From Zancudomyces culisetae (lineage: Eukaryota; Kickxellomycota; Harpellomycetes; Harpellales; Legeriomycetaceae), in assembly GCA_001969505.1 (NCBI GenBank), contig LSSK01000386.1, positions 1-29,259 on the forward strand: a stretch of DNA of 29,259 nt. Reading direction: 5' to 3'. Below the pieces are notes generated by a model, which worked only from the letters and a program-made list of their open reading frames with translations, was not told the origin of the DNA and did no database searches. Position numbers and translations under genes: made by a program. Shown piece after piece: positions 1 to 10,647 of the stretch (position 1 is the stretch's first letter; each line of letters opens with the position of its first letter).

Positions 1-427
1 CGGCGAAATGATGGTTAGCTTAGGTTAAATTTTAAAAAGCCAATGAATAACTTCTTGGCTAAAATTCGACAATTCCATCAGCGTTCTAGGCCAGTTATTT
101 TAGCACATCTTCATACAAAGACCAAAGTGGATATAGAAAAAAAAACCTTCATAAACTCCAATGTCTCTTTAACTATAAAAAAAAAAGATTTGCTTCATCA
201 AAAAAAGCACGAGTCTCATAGCAGTGAAATTAACATTGAAATGTACATAGCATCGTTTGTAAATCACATTCCATAAACATACATCAAATTGCTATCTTCA
301 TTTTGCACATCATTATAGCGAGTATTTAAAAAGCAAGCTTCCTAGAAAACAATTAGAAATCAAACACAAGTCAGGATTAGCTCCGGACCTACATATTCAT
401 AAAAATAGTACAGTACTTAGAGGAAAA
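1..427. other. Upstream region of the zinc-finger gene
   Basis: A 77-codon ORF opens at 43 and closes at 276. It is Lys/His/Ile-rich, has no recognisable motif, and may be chance or an upstream ORF. The rest is AT-rich and probably holds the promoter and leader of the zinc-finger gene. A TTAG just before the main ATG could act as a splice acceptor, but no in-frame upstream exon could be joined to it. Confidence 0.4.
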
Positions 428-1834
428 ATGGAAAGGGGTACGATCGATAAAAATTTCTACGTCCTGAAATTGCCACCCTTGGCACAAGATAGAAAAGAAA
501 AGGATAGGAAAACTAAATTACCATCGTTTGTAAGTATGGGTTTAAATAAAAATTTTGAAGAACTGCGCTTCTGTCGACAATGTCTCAAGGATTTTATGGT
601 AAAAATCAGGCAACAACTTACATTTTCACCTGAAGTGTTTTCTAGAGCCCTAAGGAATGAAATTTCTGAGAACTACAAAGGGGGGCTTGATAAGGTTAAA
701 AATAAGACCAGCAAAAGCGATCATGAAAGATATATTCAGCAGGTGGAGGATAGTGCACATTCCCTAGAAATTTCCGGCTCTCCCTCAGCAGAACTCGAGA
801 ACGAGAACGAAAACGAAAACGGATTGAACAAACAGGAGAAAACTGTAAACATACATATAAATAATAAGGGAAACAGCAAACCAAACCACACAAAATTGCA
901 AACAGACGAGGAAAAAGAACAACAATGCTTTTGGCAAGCCTGTACAGAAAAATTTGCTACAATCGAAGGACTATTGATGCACTTATACAGGCTACATGTA
1001 AGTGAAGGTACAAATGTCATATCTGACAGCGGAGGATCAGGAACTCTCGAGCTAATTTCCAAGATTGTCAGTGGTATTGGAGATGTGCAGGTAATGGATG
1101 TAGAAGAGGATAAGGATATAGAAAAAACCGATACAAAAAAGATGCAATGTAAGTGGACCAGGTGCAGCGAGTCCAAAAACAGTACATTGAGTTTGATAAA
1201 ACATGTACTGAATGAGCATGTAGAACATGAAACATACAGCTGCTGTTGGGAACACTGCAACCAAGAATATTTAACGCGCGATCTTTTGACAACACATATT
1301 TCCAACGCCCATATTGGCTCTGGATTGAAAGAATATATCTGTAAGTGGGAAAACTGTACGCGGCAGGGTAAATCTTTTACGCAGCGCCAACGCGCTGTTA
1401 GGCATATCCAAATGCATACTGGCTACAAACCTTACGTTTGTGAGAGTTGCGACAAGCGCTTTTTAGAGCTTCACATCAAAGATCAACATGTACGAACACA
1501 TACTGGCGAACGCCCATATATATGCGATGTGACCAGCTGTCAAAAGCGATTTACTTCATCTGGTGCTCTGAAAATACACAAGCGTACTCATACTGGCGAG
1601 CGCCCATATGCTTGTAAATACCCTAGCTGTAGAAAGAGCTTTGCTGAGTCCTCTAATTTAGCTAAACACTCTCGTACCCACTCTGGTGAGAAACCATTCC
1701 CTTGCAAACAGACTGACTGCTCCAAAGCGTTTTCCAGGTCAGATCAACTTTCTAGACACCTAAAAGTCCACTCTATTGAAAATGCCCTTTGTGGGACTGA
1801 AGGTCCTAAAAAACGCTTTAGAGCTGGTGACTAG
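428..1834 (+). CDS. Eight-finger C2H2 transcription factor, Zap1-like
   Basis: Single-exon gene for a 468-residue nuclear DNA-binding protein. Eight C2H2 fingers are visible, starting at Cys167, Cys241, Cys272, Cys305, Cys338, Cys366, Cys396 and Cys426. Fingers 1-3 have Trp-containing CxWxxC-type knuckles, and fingers 1 and 2 stand apart from the rest. Fingers 4-8 are joined by TGxKPY/TGERPY linkers and should form the DNA-binding array. This layout, with paired upstream fingers and a C-terminal array, resembles the yeast zinc-responsive activator Zap1, whose separate fingers sense zinc. That assignment is inference; a GLI/ZIC-like factor is the alternative. The N-terminal 160 residues contain a short ENENENEN run from a GAGAAC/GAAAAC repeat near 799-823. 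The ATG at 428 follows an A-rich context (AGGAAAAATGG). An AATAAA lies at 1992-1997. Confidence 0.9.
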   Translation: MERGTIDKNFYVLKLPPLAQDRKEKDRKTKLPSFVSMGLNKNFEELRFCRQCLKDFMVKIRQQLTFSPEVFSRALRNEISENYKGGLDKVKNKTSKSDHERYIQQVEDSAHSLEISGSPSAELENENENENGLNKQEKTVNIHINNKGNSKPNHTKLQTDEEKEQQCFWQACTEKFATIEGLLMHLYRLHVSEGTNVISDSGGSGTLELISKIVSGIGDVQVMDVEEDKDIEKTDTKKMQCKWTRCSESKNSTLSLIKHVLNEHVEHETYSCCWEHCNQEYLTRDLLTTHISNAHIGSGLKEYICKWENCTRQGKSFTQRQRAVRHIQMHTGYKPYVCESCDKRFLELHIKDQHVRTHTGERPYICDVTSCQKRFTSSGALKIHKRTHTGERPYACKYPSCRKSFAESSNLAKHSRTHSGEKPFPCKQTDCSKAFSRSDQLSRHLKVHSIENALCGTEGPKKRFRAGD

Positions 1835-3114
1835 TATCACTCCTGACTTTTTTTGAGTACTATTTGGATGAGTATGTATTGGTACTTAACTTTTACCATG
1901 TTTTATTTTTTTTTCTGGTATTCCCATACTTATTTCATAGATTTAAATCCTTTTGGATTTGAAAAAAAGTTCATTTATAAACCGAACTTGAAATAAAAAG
2001 AAAGCGTCAGCGCTAGATGTATCACCGGCCCCAATGCAGGATTTCGATTTCGGTTTCTGTTTCTGTTTCTTTTGCGGTTTTATCTTTTCAAAAGTCGCTT
2101 TTCCATTAAATTGCTGAGATGTACCTGTACATCATCGCCACTCCTTTGAATTGTTTACAATAGGCTCAATGTGAAGGGGGTGTATGTTGCTCATTTTGGG
2201 TTATTTAGGAAATCACGGCTTGTTTTGAACTTGAGCCAATGGTAGCAAAAGTTTAAGCGCTTAAAAAAATAATTTCCATTTAGAAATAGGAAGAATGTTG
2301 TGGCCTCTGCGACTGGCTGGTAGGGTTTAGTAAGAATTGTATGTGTGTTGATATGAATTGTAGTAGTCTGAGTGTTTTCACCTCCTGTAGGTTCTGTAAA
2401 AACTGTATTTTCGCATACGATGAATGGGTATAGTTTTGCTACAGAGTGGTATTTCAATATACAACCAAATTGAGGAGGGGGGGTTTGTTTTTTTTTTTTG
2501 CAAGGTAATTTTAAAGAGTAGTGAAGGAAAAGTACGTTTTTGAGTTTCCGTTAAAATTTAATATTCGTGGCACCAATCACGACGAGTTGTAATACCTTTT
2601 TTTTATTTATTTTTTACTTTTATTAATTTGTCTCAGCTAAAAAAATAATAATAATAAAAAGGACTGGGATTTAAATAGGTTTACTTAACAATCACTTGCT
2701 CCTCAAGAAATTATACAACAATAAGCAAGAAAACAAAGCAAAAAATAACGGGAAAAGCCTGTACTAGTTCAACTTTTCTATATATTTGGTTTCAAAAAGT
2801 AGTTAAAGAAAGCGATTGAACAAGGAGGTAAGAGCTTGGACCATTTTTCCATTGATGTAAAACACTATCGTTTTTGCCCACTAAGGGGCGAAAACCTTAG
2901 GAATGAGGAGCATTGTGTTACTGCTCATCAAATAGAAAAGCGGTTAATAATACGCAGTTTACCTTACTGTTAGCTGTAAAAACATTTGACATTTGATTTC
3001 CTGACGCATATATTTATTTGTATCAACATATTAACAAGGCTTTAAATACCTCAGTGTAGAAAAGGCGCATAAGCATCAACATAACAGGGAAATACCTAGT
3101 AGTAAACAGAAAAA
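1835..3114. other. Intergenic region, zinc-finger gene to ERD2
   Basis: The first 170 bases are probably the 3' UTR (AATAAA at 1992). A (TTTCTG)n-like pyrimidine tract lies at about 2040-2080 and a seven-base G run at 2477-2483. A minus-strand ORF at 2191-2457 (88 codons) has a Thr-rich first half but no motif and ends in low-complexity sequence; I do not call it. An ATG-less open stretch at 2803-2973 on the plus strand has better base balance than its surroundings (see findings). Nothing else is recognisable. Confidence 0.4.
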
Positions 3115-4106
3115 ATGAATTTATTCAGATTGTGTGCAGATTTGCTCCATTTAATTTCCTTTGTGGTATTAATCGCAAAGATGAAGAAAACGAATTCCTG
3201 CAATGGTAAGTGATAGCTCCTTAAAAAAACATATTCAAGCTTATTCAAATTAGACTTCACACCGACTGAATGGTACCTTTTGAAATGAACAACTTGTATA
3301 TTCGAACATTGGCTAATCCGTGTACTAACTGTTTCCACCATTATCACCACACCCATTAGGAATATCGTTGAAAACACAAATCTTGTACTTAGTAGTCTTT
3401 GTAACCAGATATTTGGACCTTTTTACAAAATTCATCTCACTCTACAACACAATAATGAAGGTCATTTTCATTGCCTGCACAGCGTATATCATATATATTA
3501 TGTATAAACCTTTAAAATTAAGCTACGATTCTGCAAACGACTCATTCAGAGTGGAGTTTTTGCTTGTTGGAGCTGCAATTTTTGCACTGGTTTTCCCCGA
3601 TGAATACACAGTTTTGGGAGTAAGTTCATAAAAATATATACACTTATGGATGTATTTTAAAAGTGTGTAGAACAGTACACTAATCTATAATTACTTGGAT
3701 ATTTAAATAGATTCTATGGTCTTTCTCTATTTATCTCGAATCTGTTGCCATAATGCCACAGCTATTTTTGACCCAACGCACTGGTGAAGCTGACGTGATT
3801 ACCAGTCATTACATTTTTGCTCTAGGAGGTTACAGAGCACTGTATTTGCTTAATTGGGTATACCGCTTTTATACTGAGGGCTATGTGGACTATATTGCGT
3901 GGCTTGCAGGCCTGGTCCAAACAGTTCTTTACGCCGACTTTTTCTACATTTACTTTACAAGGTACCATCGCTTTTCTCTATTTATTTTTTATTCTCACTC
4001 TAGTATAATTTGTTCCGGTATTTCATTGGCTTCTCTAACATCTGTGTTTACATTCGTTATAATCTATAGGGTCATCAAAGGGAAAAAGTTCAAGCTACCT
4101 GTCTAA
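3115..4106 (+). CDS. ERD2: ER lumen protein-retaining receptor (KDEL/HDEL receptor)
   Basis: Seven-pass Golgi/ER receptor that binds C-terminal HDEL/KDEL signals and returns escaped ER proteins in COPI vesicles. Four exons: 3115-3205, 3360-3619, 3711-3961 and 4070-4106, giving 212 residues, the usual family length. Family motifs are present: [13 protein letters not shown] at the start, [38 protein letters not shown], and [11 protein letters not shown] followed by the lysine-rich cytosolic tail [11 protein letters not shown]. Introns 1 and 3 are in phases 1 and 2, intron 2 in phase 0, and all have GT-AG ends. Intron 1 contains ACTAAC at 3324-3329. The third exon reads on into its intron, so an unspliced reading gives a false C-terminus after TRY. 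An AATAAA lies at 4190-4195. Confidence 0.97.
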
Positions 4107-5747
4107 CTTCATTTTTTAGCTAACATTTACTTTTTTTTTTCCGATCTTTGTGTTTAGTCCTTTTTTTTAAAGAGCGGATAAACTTATACAATAAAACCAC
4201 AACTATTTAAAAAACGGAAACTAGAGCAATACTTTGGTTTGCATATATTTCAATCTAGTTCAAAAAAAATAAAGCTCTTAAAGATGACTTGTATTTTTTG
4301 ACAAGTGCGTGCATCACCCGTAACTCCTTAAACTATTTGAAAAAGAAGGCTTGTTAATACCTGTGTAATTTGGGCCTGCTCTAATTTTTTAAAAAAAATA
4401 AAGCTGTATGACTCTATTTAGTGTTCATATATTCATTATACGAGTATCTTTACATCCTGATAGTTGCATTTAACAATTATTAAACTTGTCTTGTTTTGTT
4501 GTTCATAATAATGACTTATTGGTGTACTGACTAGCTAGGGTAGATAAATCACAGCAACACTGCTGAAGATATCATACAACACTGACTATGTTAAATATAT
4601 ACAAACGCCCTCCTCTCAAAGGACATGTAGTTTTGAACTTCTGTGTCAAACGTAATAAATGATAGGACTCTATGTACAACTATGACCACCCTCTTTTTAT
4701 TAACATTGCATATTGTGGTTTCTGATCATTCTTCAACTTTTACCTTGAATATTTTTTGCTGTATTGTCTCTTATTTAAACGTACTACCCGTATGCCATAT
4801 GTTGCATTGCTTTCAACCCGTTTATGTGAGAGATGGCGCGCAGGAAATATTCGATCTACATAAATACATATATCCGTGCATGTACAAGACATTTAGAAAT
4901 GCTTGATTCTTGTACGTTTACAAATATTTTTCCCCAAACTTTGATGTTTTTATATGATTATACGCAGAAATCTGGTCTTAAGGGGTCCATTTTGTTTTTT
5001 ACATGTCTTGGAAAGGAACTAGCCCTTCAACCTACATTCAGCAGTCATATATTTTTCTAGATGCTTGAAAACACGTTTTTGGTGCCAATATGTGGGTGCT
5101 AAAGTTTAGAAGCATTGATCCCAGGGATGTTTCCCTAAAAATGATACCACTAAAAAAGCGTTGATTTGATAGGGCTTGTCCCATCTTTAACGTGTTAATT
5201 TCTTGCTCCTAATTTGCTGTGTTTTATCTTCGTGGATTATTTATTCACGTTTTTTTTTATGGCATCTGTCTGGCGGAAATTAACTAATAAACCCATTTCT
5301 ATTTTTGCTAGATTTTTCCGTTTTCTTTGCAGTAAAACTCGCATTTATGAATGAAGTGAAGGGTAAACCGTGGAGAGTGGAGGACAGGAGAGGAGAAGGA
5401 ATGTGAGAATATAGTTTTATAAAAAATATTATTAAATGAAAAAAAAATACCGAAACATATATATATTCTTTTTTGAGGAGTTGTGTGTAGAAAATAGGTA
5501 AAACAGGGATAGGGGCTATAGTTTCTGTTTATTTCAAACATTTGGCGATTTACACACATATCCGTCGCGGTTTTCGCACTATATTTCAACGGTTTGGTGC
5601 TATTTACACATTCTTGAGTTTCACTTGGTCCATCTTTTTTAGGGATCTTTTCCCAAAAAGCTTCTATAGTAACACTACGAAAGCTAGCGCGCGGGCGAGC
5701 AATAGTAGGCGAATTGATGTATAGGTATCAATATAGGGATATGAAGG
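4107..5747. other. Intergenic region, ERD2 to cyclin
   Basis: AT-rich, with only short ORFs that lack codon or motif support (4643-4906, 4833-5060, 5542-5724 on plus; 5308-5589 on minus). A degenerate direct repeat, GGCGATTTACACACA and GGTGCTATTTACACA, occurs at about 5543 and 5596. A small GC-rich patch (GCTAGCGCGCGGGCGAGC) lies near 5683-5700, just before the cyclin gene, and may be part of its promoter. Confidence 0.4.
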
Positions 5748-6531
5748 ATGGGCAGTATAATAATGCTCCCTGACAACTATGACGAGGCAGATTTCCAATA
5801 CCTTATAGAACTAGTCAGTAAGTAACTTCATCTTTAATAACTTCATTTTTACACTCGAATGCCTTAGATTAGACGCTGAAAAAAAGGGAACTTTTTAACG
5901 AAATAAAGGAAGGTGTAATGCACAACTTGAGGATTAATATATTATGTGAAATTTCAATATAGACGACGTATTAGTAACGGTAGTGAGTATGAACGATGCG
6001 ATTTCCAATCAACTTAAAACAGTAACGCGCTTTCATTCACAAATACCACCAAACATTTCAATATCAGACTACCTAAAAAGAATAGTAAAATATGCCTCGC
6101 TTGAGCCTGTTTGCCTATTAATGGCACTGATATATGCTGATCGGGTGGCTGAGCGCGGAAGTGGGTTTATTTTATGCTCTCTTACTGTGCATAGGTTTCT
6201 TATCGCTGCAATAACTGTAGCAACAAAGGCATTTTGCGATGCATACTGCACAAATACACACTATGCTAAAGTTGGCGGGGTATCTGCGAGGGAGTTGGAG
6301 TTGCTAGAACTATCCATCATAGACGCACTAGGTTGGGATCTAATGACTACTCAGGATAAACTTCAAAACTACTATCTAACATTGGTTGAGAATAATCCTA
6401 AATTTGGGCTTAAATCTAATTCTCGGAAACACAATTTGGAAGAATATACAAATGAATGTCCTGAAAGCAACACACATTTACTGACAGAGAACCTAAACAA
6501 GAGGGCTTACATAGATGACACCCATGGTTGA
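5748..6531 (+). CDS. PHO80-family cyclin
   Basis: Two exons, 5748-5817 and 5963-6531, joined by a phase-1 intron with GTAAGT and CAATATAG ends, give a 212-residue protein. The start MGSIIMLPDNYDEAD is the only ATG-led reading that enters the intron in frame; an internal Met6 at 5763 is possible. The cyclin box has the PHO80/PCL signatures: RFHSQ at 46-50, ISDYLKRIVKY at 57-67, VHRFLIAAITVATK at 99-112 and NTHYAKVGGVSAREL at 121-135. Members bind a Pho85-type kinase (CDK5-like) and set substrate choice in phosphate or nutrient signalling. Which subgroup (Pho80 or Pcl6/7) it belongs to cannot be decided here. The last 45 residues are not conserved. Confidence 0.92.
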
Positions 6532-7045
6532 ATGAGTTATGCGTTTCACCCCTAGTTAGACCCTCCTCCTCCCCCCCTCATTTTTATCAACACATCCTCT
6601 GACTACGTTCCCGCTCACTCCTTTTGATGCCAGAGTTTACTATTTTAAGCATTCAATCCATCTTTTATAAAAAATCTGATCGAGGGTTTTTAAGTTGTTA
6701 TATATATATAGACTTTTATATTGTATTATTCTTTACCACTATTCCTATTACATTCTATTTTTTAGACTCTATTATTACTATTAGTCTTTTAGATGTACAT
6801 TGGAAATTGAAATGGAGTTGTTTATATCCTATGCTTGATGATCTTCACTTCAAACCCCTTTTCTCCCATTTAGAGCTTGGAATACAACTTTTTATCAAAG
6901 TATTTGCTCTTTTTTTGAAAAACTAGCTGTCAGTTTTAATGTGCTTTTTGAGATAATCAAGAGGGGTATAGATCATTGCCAATAACGTGATCGCAATGCC
7001 AACATATATTTGGGCACAGTGTATTGCGCTGAGGGGCTTTCATTC

Positions 7046-7063
7046 TGCGCATGCGCACGCGTC
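7046..7063. promoter_or_regulatory. CpG-rich palindrome plus ACGCGT box
   Basis: The 12-base perfect palindrome TGCGCATGCGCA overlaps ACGCGT, the core of the fungal MluI cell-cycle box bound by MBF. It stands out in an AT-rich intergenic setting, about 0.5 kb before the exon-like tract at 7600. The regulatory role is inferred from the motif only. Confidence 0.3.
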
Positions 7064-7330
7064 TTAGCTCAAGATGATTCCATATGGATATATGTTCATC
7101 AGTATTGTATATTGTGCGTGAAAATAGTCAAAACTCAATCTTTATTTGTCTTTATTCGCCAATGCCCATCCCCATGCCTCTTCCCCAAATAACTACGAAA
7201 ATACAACGATTAACTCGATAATATTTGCTGCTGGAGTTTGAATCGCCAAAACTGATGTTTTCACCAGCCAATTGCTTTAATGGATCCTATCAACCATTGA
7301 ATTTAAAGAAAAAAGGAAATAAACAATCAA

Positions 7331-7362
7331 GCAAATAAGCAAATAGGCAAATAAGCAAATAG
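7331..7362. repeat. Tandem repeat, 16-base unit x2
   Basis: Four 8-base units alternate GCAAATAA and GCAAATAG, so the true period is 16 bases. It lies between genes with no coding link. Confidence 0.9.
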
Positions 7363-7599
7363 GCACTGAAACTGAAAAAAAAATTTTTTTTAAGAAAACT
7401 TTGCCTTGGTTGACGAATGGGATTTCTATAAATTTTTTTACTTTTGAGAGGGGTAAAAGCCAGAAACTGAAAATATTAACAAAAAAAAAAATTCTTGATT
7501 TATTTTTGCTTAGAAAATGTATATAAAACTCCTTCATTCCTCCTTTTTAACAATTGTATAGTATTGTTTGTATTTTTTAGTGAAATCATTTTTTTCATC

Positions 7600-8225
7600 T
7601 GTTAGAATGTGCTAATTCTCGGGGCTTCTGGGGAAAAGGTTAGTATAAGAATTTGCCATTATGTTACGCTTCCAGGGATGTGTTGAGGATAATTTTCCTT
7701 TTGATGATCCTTTTAATCGAATTTCAAACTAGAGTTTATGAACTTCTAAATAATATGATTATACTTTTAATCTGAAGAATTCACACATTTTACCATGGGA
7801 GTTTATTAGTAGAACACAATTGTATTATATTACTTTTATGCTAACTCATACGATCTTTATTATACAGTAGACTGCTGTTGGCCCATTTCGGTCAAATATT
7901 GTCTATCTTTTGGCTCCAGTGGACAAAGTCCGCTTTATCCCAGATTCGAGGTAAGATTTTCTATGATAATCAGGTGAACCATTTTTTCATATAACGATGA
8001 CATCTAGATGACGAGTCTGAAAATTTGGCAGTGATGTTTATTGCTGTCAAAAATATGTCGAGACTCATTTTATTTTCCATTCATGCAATTCTGAATATAT
8101 TTTTTTAACCGAGTCTTAAGCGGCTTCATTTGAATTGATTTAAACGAATATCATCTGTTATGATTTTAGGGTTTGCATTCAGTTCTGTATTATGTATTAC
8201 TCTCGTTTTTTAGATTAAGATAGAC
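7600..8225 (+). other. Unresolved exon-like tract (possible spliced gene)
   Basis: Several coding-like segments lie between plausible splice signals, but I could not join them into one confident protein. After TGTTAG at about 7603 an open segment reads NVLILGASGEK and stops at a GTTAGT donor. A second segment after the CAGTAG near 7870 reads AVGPFRSNIVYLLAP and then VDKVRFIPDSR, ending at GTAAGA near 7951. A third after TTTTAG near 8170 reads VCIQFC... and stops at TAA near 8218. The first acceptor candidate of the second segment would put TAG in frame, so the join needs the next AG. Other frames are also open. No family was recognised, and a noncoding transcript is possible. Confidence 0.2.
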
Positions 8226-8365
8226 CTCTTCTCAAGATTTTTTACTAGCAAATGTAGTTTTACAACGCCTATTTCTTCATCATATCTGGATTTGCTTTTA
8301 TAGCATAAATAAAGTCAATATTTACAACGTACACCAAAGAAACAATAAAAATTGCAAATAACCTA

Positions 8366-9437
8366 TCAATCCATGTGCACATCCTCAAACTCGCCATCGC
8401 TATCCTCATTACCACTGCCAAATAAATCAACACCAACGTCTTCATTCTTTGTGCCTTTATGATCATCATCGTTCAGGGCTTGCTCTATTTCTGCCTCTAA
8501 CCCTAACCACATATCATCATTTGAAGCTATCGAGGCTCTTCTGTTATCAGATGCGATGCCCTTGTTCTTTCTGTTTGTATCCTTCCGGATGTCAGCGACT
8601 ATCTTTTCTCTTTTGCGTTTTAACAGCCCAGAATCACTTTCTATAATATTTTTACTCGGTTTAACAACATAAGGTGGTTTTGCAAGCGTCTTACCGCCGC
8701 CCCCTGTTTTTATTGACATCCCTGTTGATTGAGTCAGGGTAACACTTGGCTGCAGTCTCTCTAATATTAGCTCCTATTACAGTTTATGTTGTATGTTTAT
8801 TTGATACGATTGTTGCATTCTAATATTTCCCATACAAAGATAACTCGCACTCACCTTTTTTACCCGGTCATAGAGAAGTACACAGCTTATTTCGTTTTCG
8901 TTTTTAGTCTCTTGTATATCTCCTTCAAAAGTACAGAACCGCGAATATTCCTACAATTAATTACCAGAAATTCCAAATTGTACCTCATTTACTTTTGCCT
9001 AAAAGTAGCATTAATACACCTATTCTACCATTACAGTTATTCCATTTCACTTTTTATGTATATCTACTTACTACTGATTCTGCTTCTAGCTCGACTTTCT
9101 CGTCGACCTTTCCATCACTTCCTGTTGTTTTCTTTATTTTTCTTGCTTTGCAATCTCTTATTGTCCGTAGAACGTCTATATTTGCCTGTTGTGTAGCCTG
9201 TGGGAGATTGTCTATTCAAATACCACCATTCCAGCGTTAGGACTCCATATTTATTACACGACTTGTGACATTACGATTTTCTCCCCACTTTCTCTCTCTT
9301 TTTTCTCCTACCTATCCTAATCCAAAACACTTACCAATCACCTCATAAAATTCCTTGACTTGTTTATTCTGCCCTTCATTGCATATTGAGGGTCCTAAAA
9401 CAACCTTTAAAGTCCGGAAACAATCATTAATTGACAT
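8366..9437 (-). CDS. Unrecognised four-exon protein with acidic tail
   Basis: On the minus strand the exons run 9437-9335, 9175-9072, 8950-8855 and 8773-8366. The phases match (1, 0, 0), the donors are GTAAGT, GTAAGT and GTGAGT, and each acceptor ends in AG. The product is 236 residues and starts MSINDCFRTLKVVLGP; a TAG lies upstream in frame. The N-terminal half is mixed hydrophobic/charged, with a possible helical stretch around VLLYDRVKKELILERLQ (about residues 94-110). The middle has a GGGGK segment and a basic patch LLKRKREK. The C-terminus is very acidic and ends DSDGEFEDVHMD. The composition suggests a nuclear protein or a complex subunit, but no family was recognised. A single-frame reading would find only the last exon, starting at an internal Met at 8719. 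Confidence 0.75.
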
Positions 9438-10647
9438 CTTGATCCCTCTTAGCTGCTAAATGTAATCCTCTAGTGTATGTGCCTCCTTCTTTTTATGCAA
9501 ATTAAATATTTTTTTATCTTGCTTCAGGAAATTTACAGCACAGGCTTGTTCCGGGATAAAAGGCTGGTATGTTAATTCGCAATAATACTACTAGGACACA
9601 ATACCTTATTTTATACTTTTCTTGTTGTAGTTCTAATTCAACAATTTTATACAATTGGTAGAAAAACAAAATGAAATATTGAGGGTTATACTTGTCTTAA
9701 ATCTGTATAATTTGAACAAATTCGAGATTTGGTTTGTATAATAACGACTTTTGAGGGCTATGTATCGTTATTTTTAATGATAGTGTAACCAAGAAGGGAT
9801 AATAATTCAAACCCAAAAAGCCAATGCATGTTTCCAATACACAAATCTAAAGCACTGCCTTTTTTTAATTTTTGTAACTACCTGTTTTATTGCATTTTAC
9901 GAAATGGACCAACAATTAACTGACTGAATCCTCTCTGCTCTGCTTCCCCCCCTCCCCCCCTCCTCACCTGAACAAAATAAAAAACTGGCTCAAGGTGGTT
10001 CCACAAAGTGCACACTTTTTGAATGGGGAGTAAAAGAAAGCCCCCAATAAAATTCTCCTATCTCACACTACTGATTAAATAAAGTGAGCTAAACCCATCC
10101 AATTATATTCTCAGCAATCCAAATTCAGTTGCTAGAATGTATAAAAATAAACCAACTTTCCGAGCAGGGCCGGTTCATTCGCAAGATGACCATGCATACT
10201 AAAACTTGAACCAGTACACAGTGGATAAGATTGTTATGTTATCTATCGATTCGAGTATACAACTGTGTGTATCGAGTGTTCACAGTAAACATATTACTCA
10301 TAATTAGCTAGTGACTTCATATGGGTTTGAGTGGCAGATATGGGACACGAGCATCCAATCATTCCGCTTTTAGCATTTATAATTATTCTCTTTTTTTGAT
10401 TATCATTAAATTAAAAGATCTATTTATTAAAAGTACAACAATTATACAAACGAGTTGAAAGTACTATGGATAGAGGAAGCGCAGCCAAAATTGCATCCAT
10501 AACCCGAGCTGAAATAGTTCATAGAGGATGCGAATCACTCTTTTTTTTCCCTCTATAGAAGCTTGATATACATAAACGCGAAAAAGACAAACTATATTTG
10601 TGAAAGGTGGGTTTTTTACAAGTATTTATACTCCCTATTTTTATACA
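9438..10647. other. Intergenic region with scattered short coding-like segments
   Basis: Plus-strand fragments look coding-like but are not joinable. An ATG at 9497 reads MQIKYFFILLQEIYSTG and then LFRDKRL to a GTATGT donor near 9567. A stretch around 9930-10049 includes KKLAQGGSTKCTLFEWG and then a stop. An ATG near 10138 reads MYKNKPTFRAGPVHSQDD and two more residues before a stop. A striking C7-T-C7 tract lies at 9946-9960. No gene is called. Confidence 0.3.
9946..9963. repeat. C-rich tract (C7 T C7 T CC)
   Basis: Two seven-base C runs are separated by a single T. The complementary strand is G-rich and could in principle form a G-quadruplex, since the flanking CTCCTC adds further short runs. 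It is noncoding. Confidence 0.8.

Larger units (their letters stand above)
6532..7600. other. Intergenic region downstream of the cyclin
   Basis: A C-rich tract (CCTCCTCCTCCCCCCCTC) lies near 6561-6579. ORFs at 6624-6926 and 7010-7192 are AT-rich and motif-free, so they are not called. A CpG-rich palindrome sits at 7046-7057 with an ACGCGT box at 7057-7062. A minus-strand ORF at 7277-7537 is low-complexity. Confidence 0.4.

Noticed and set aside
736-1305. Long minus-strand ORF opposite the zinc-finger gene
   Set aside because: It is the antisense shadow of a clear C2H2 gene; its Cys/Ser/Phe-rich composition follows from the zinc-finger codons.
4643-5060. Two overlapping ORFs between ERD2 and the cyclin
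   Set aside because: No motif or splice support; AT-rich DNA gives such ORFs by chance.
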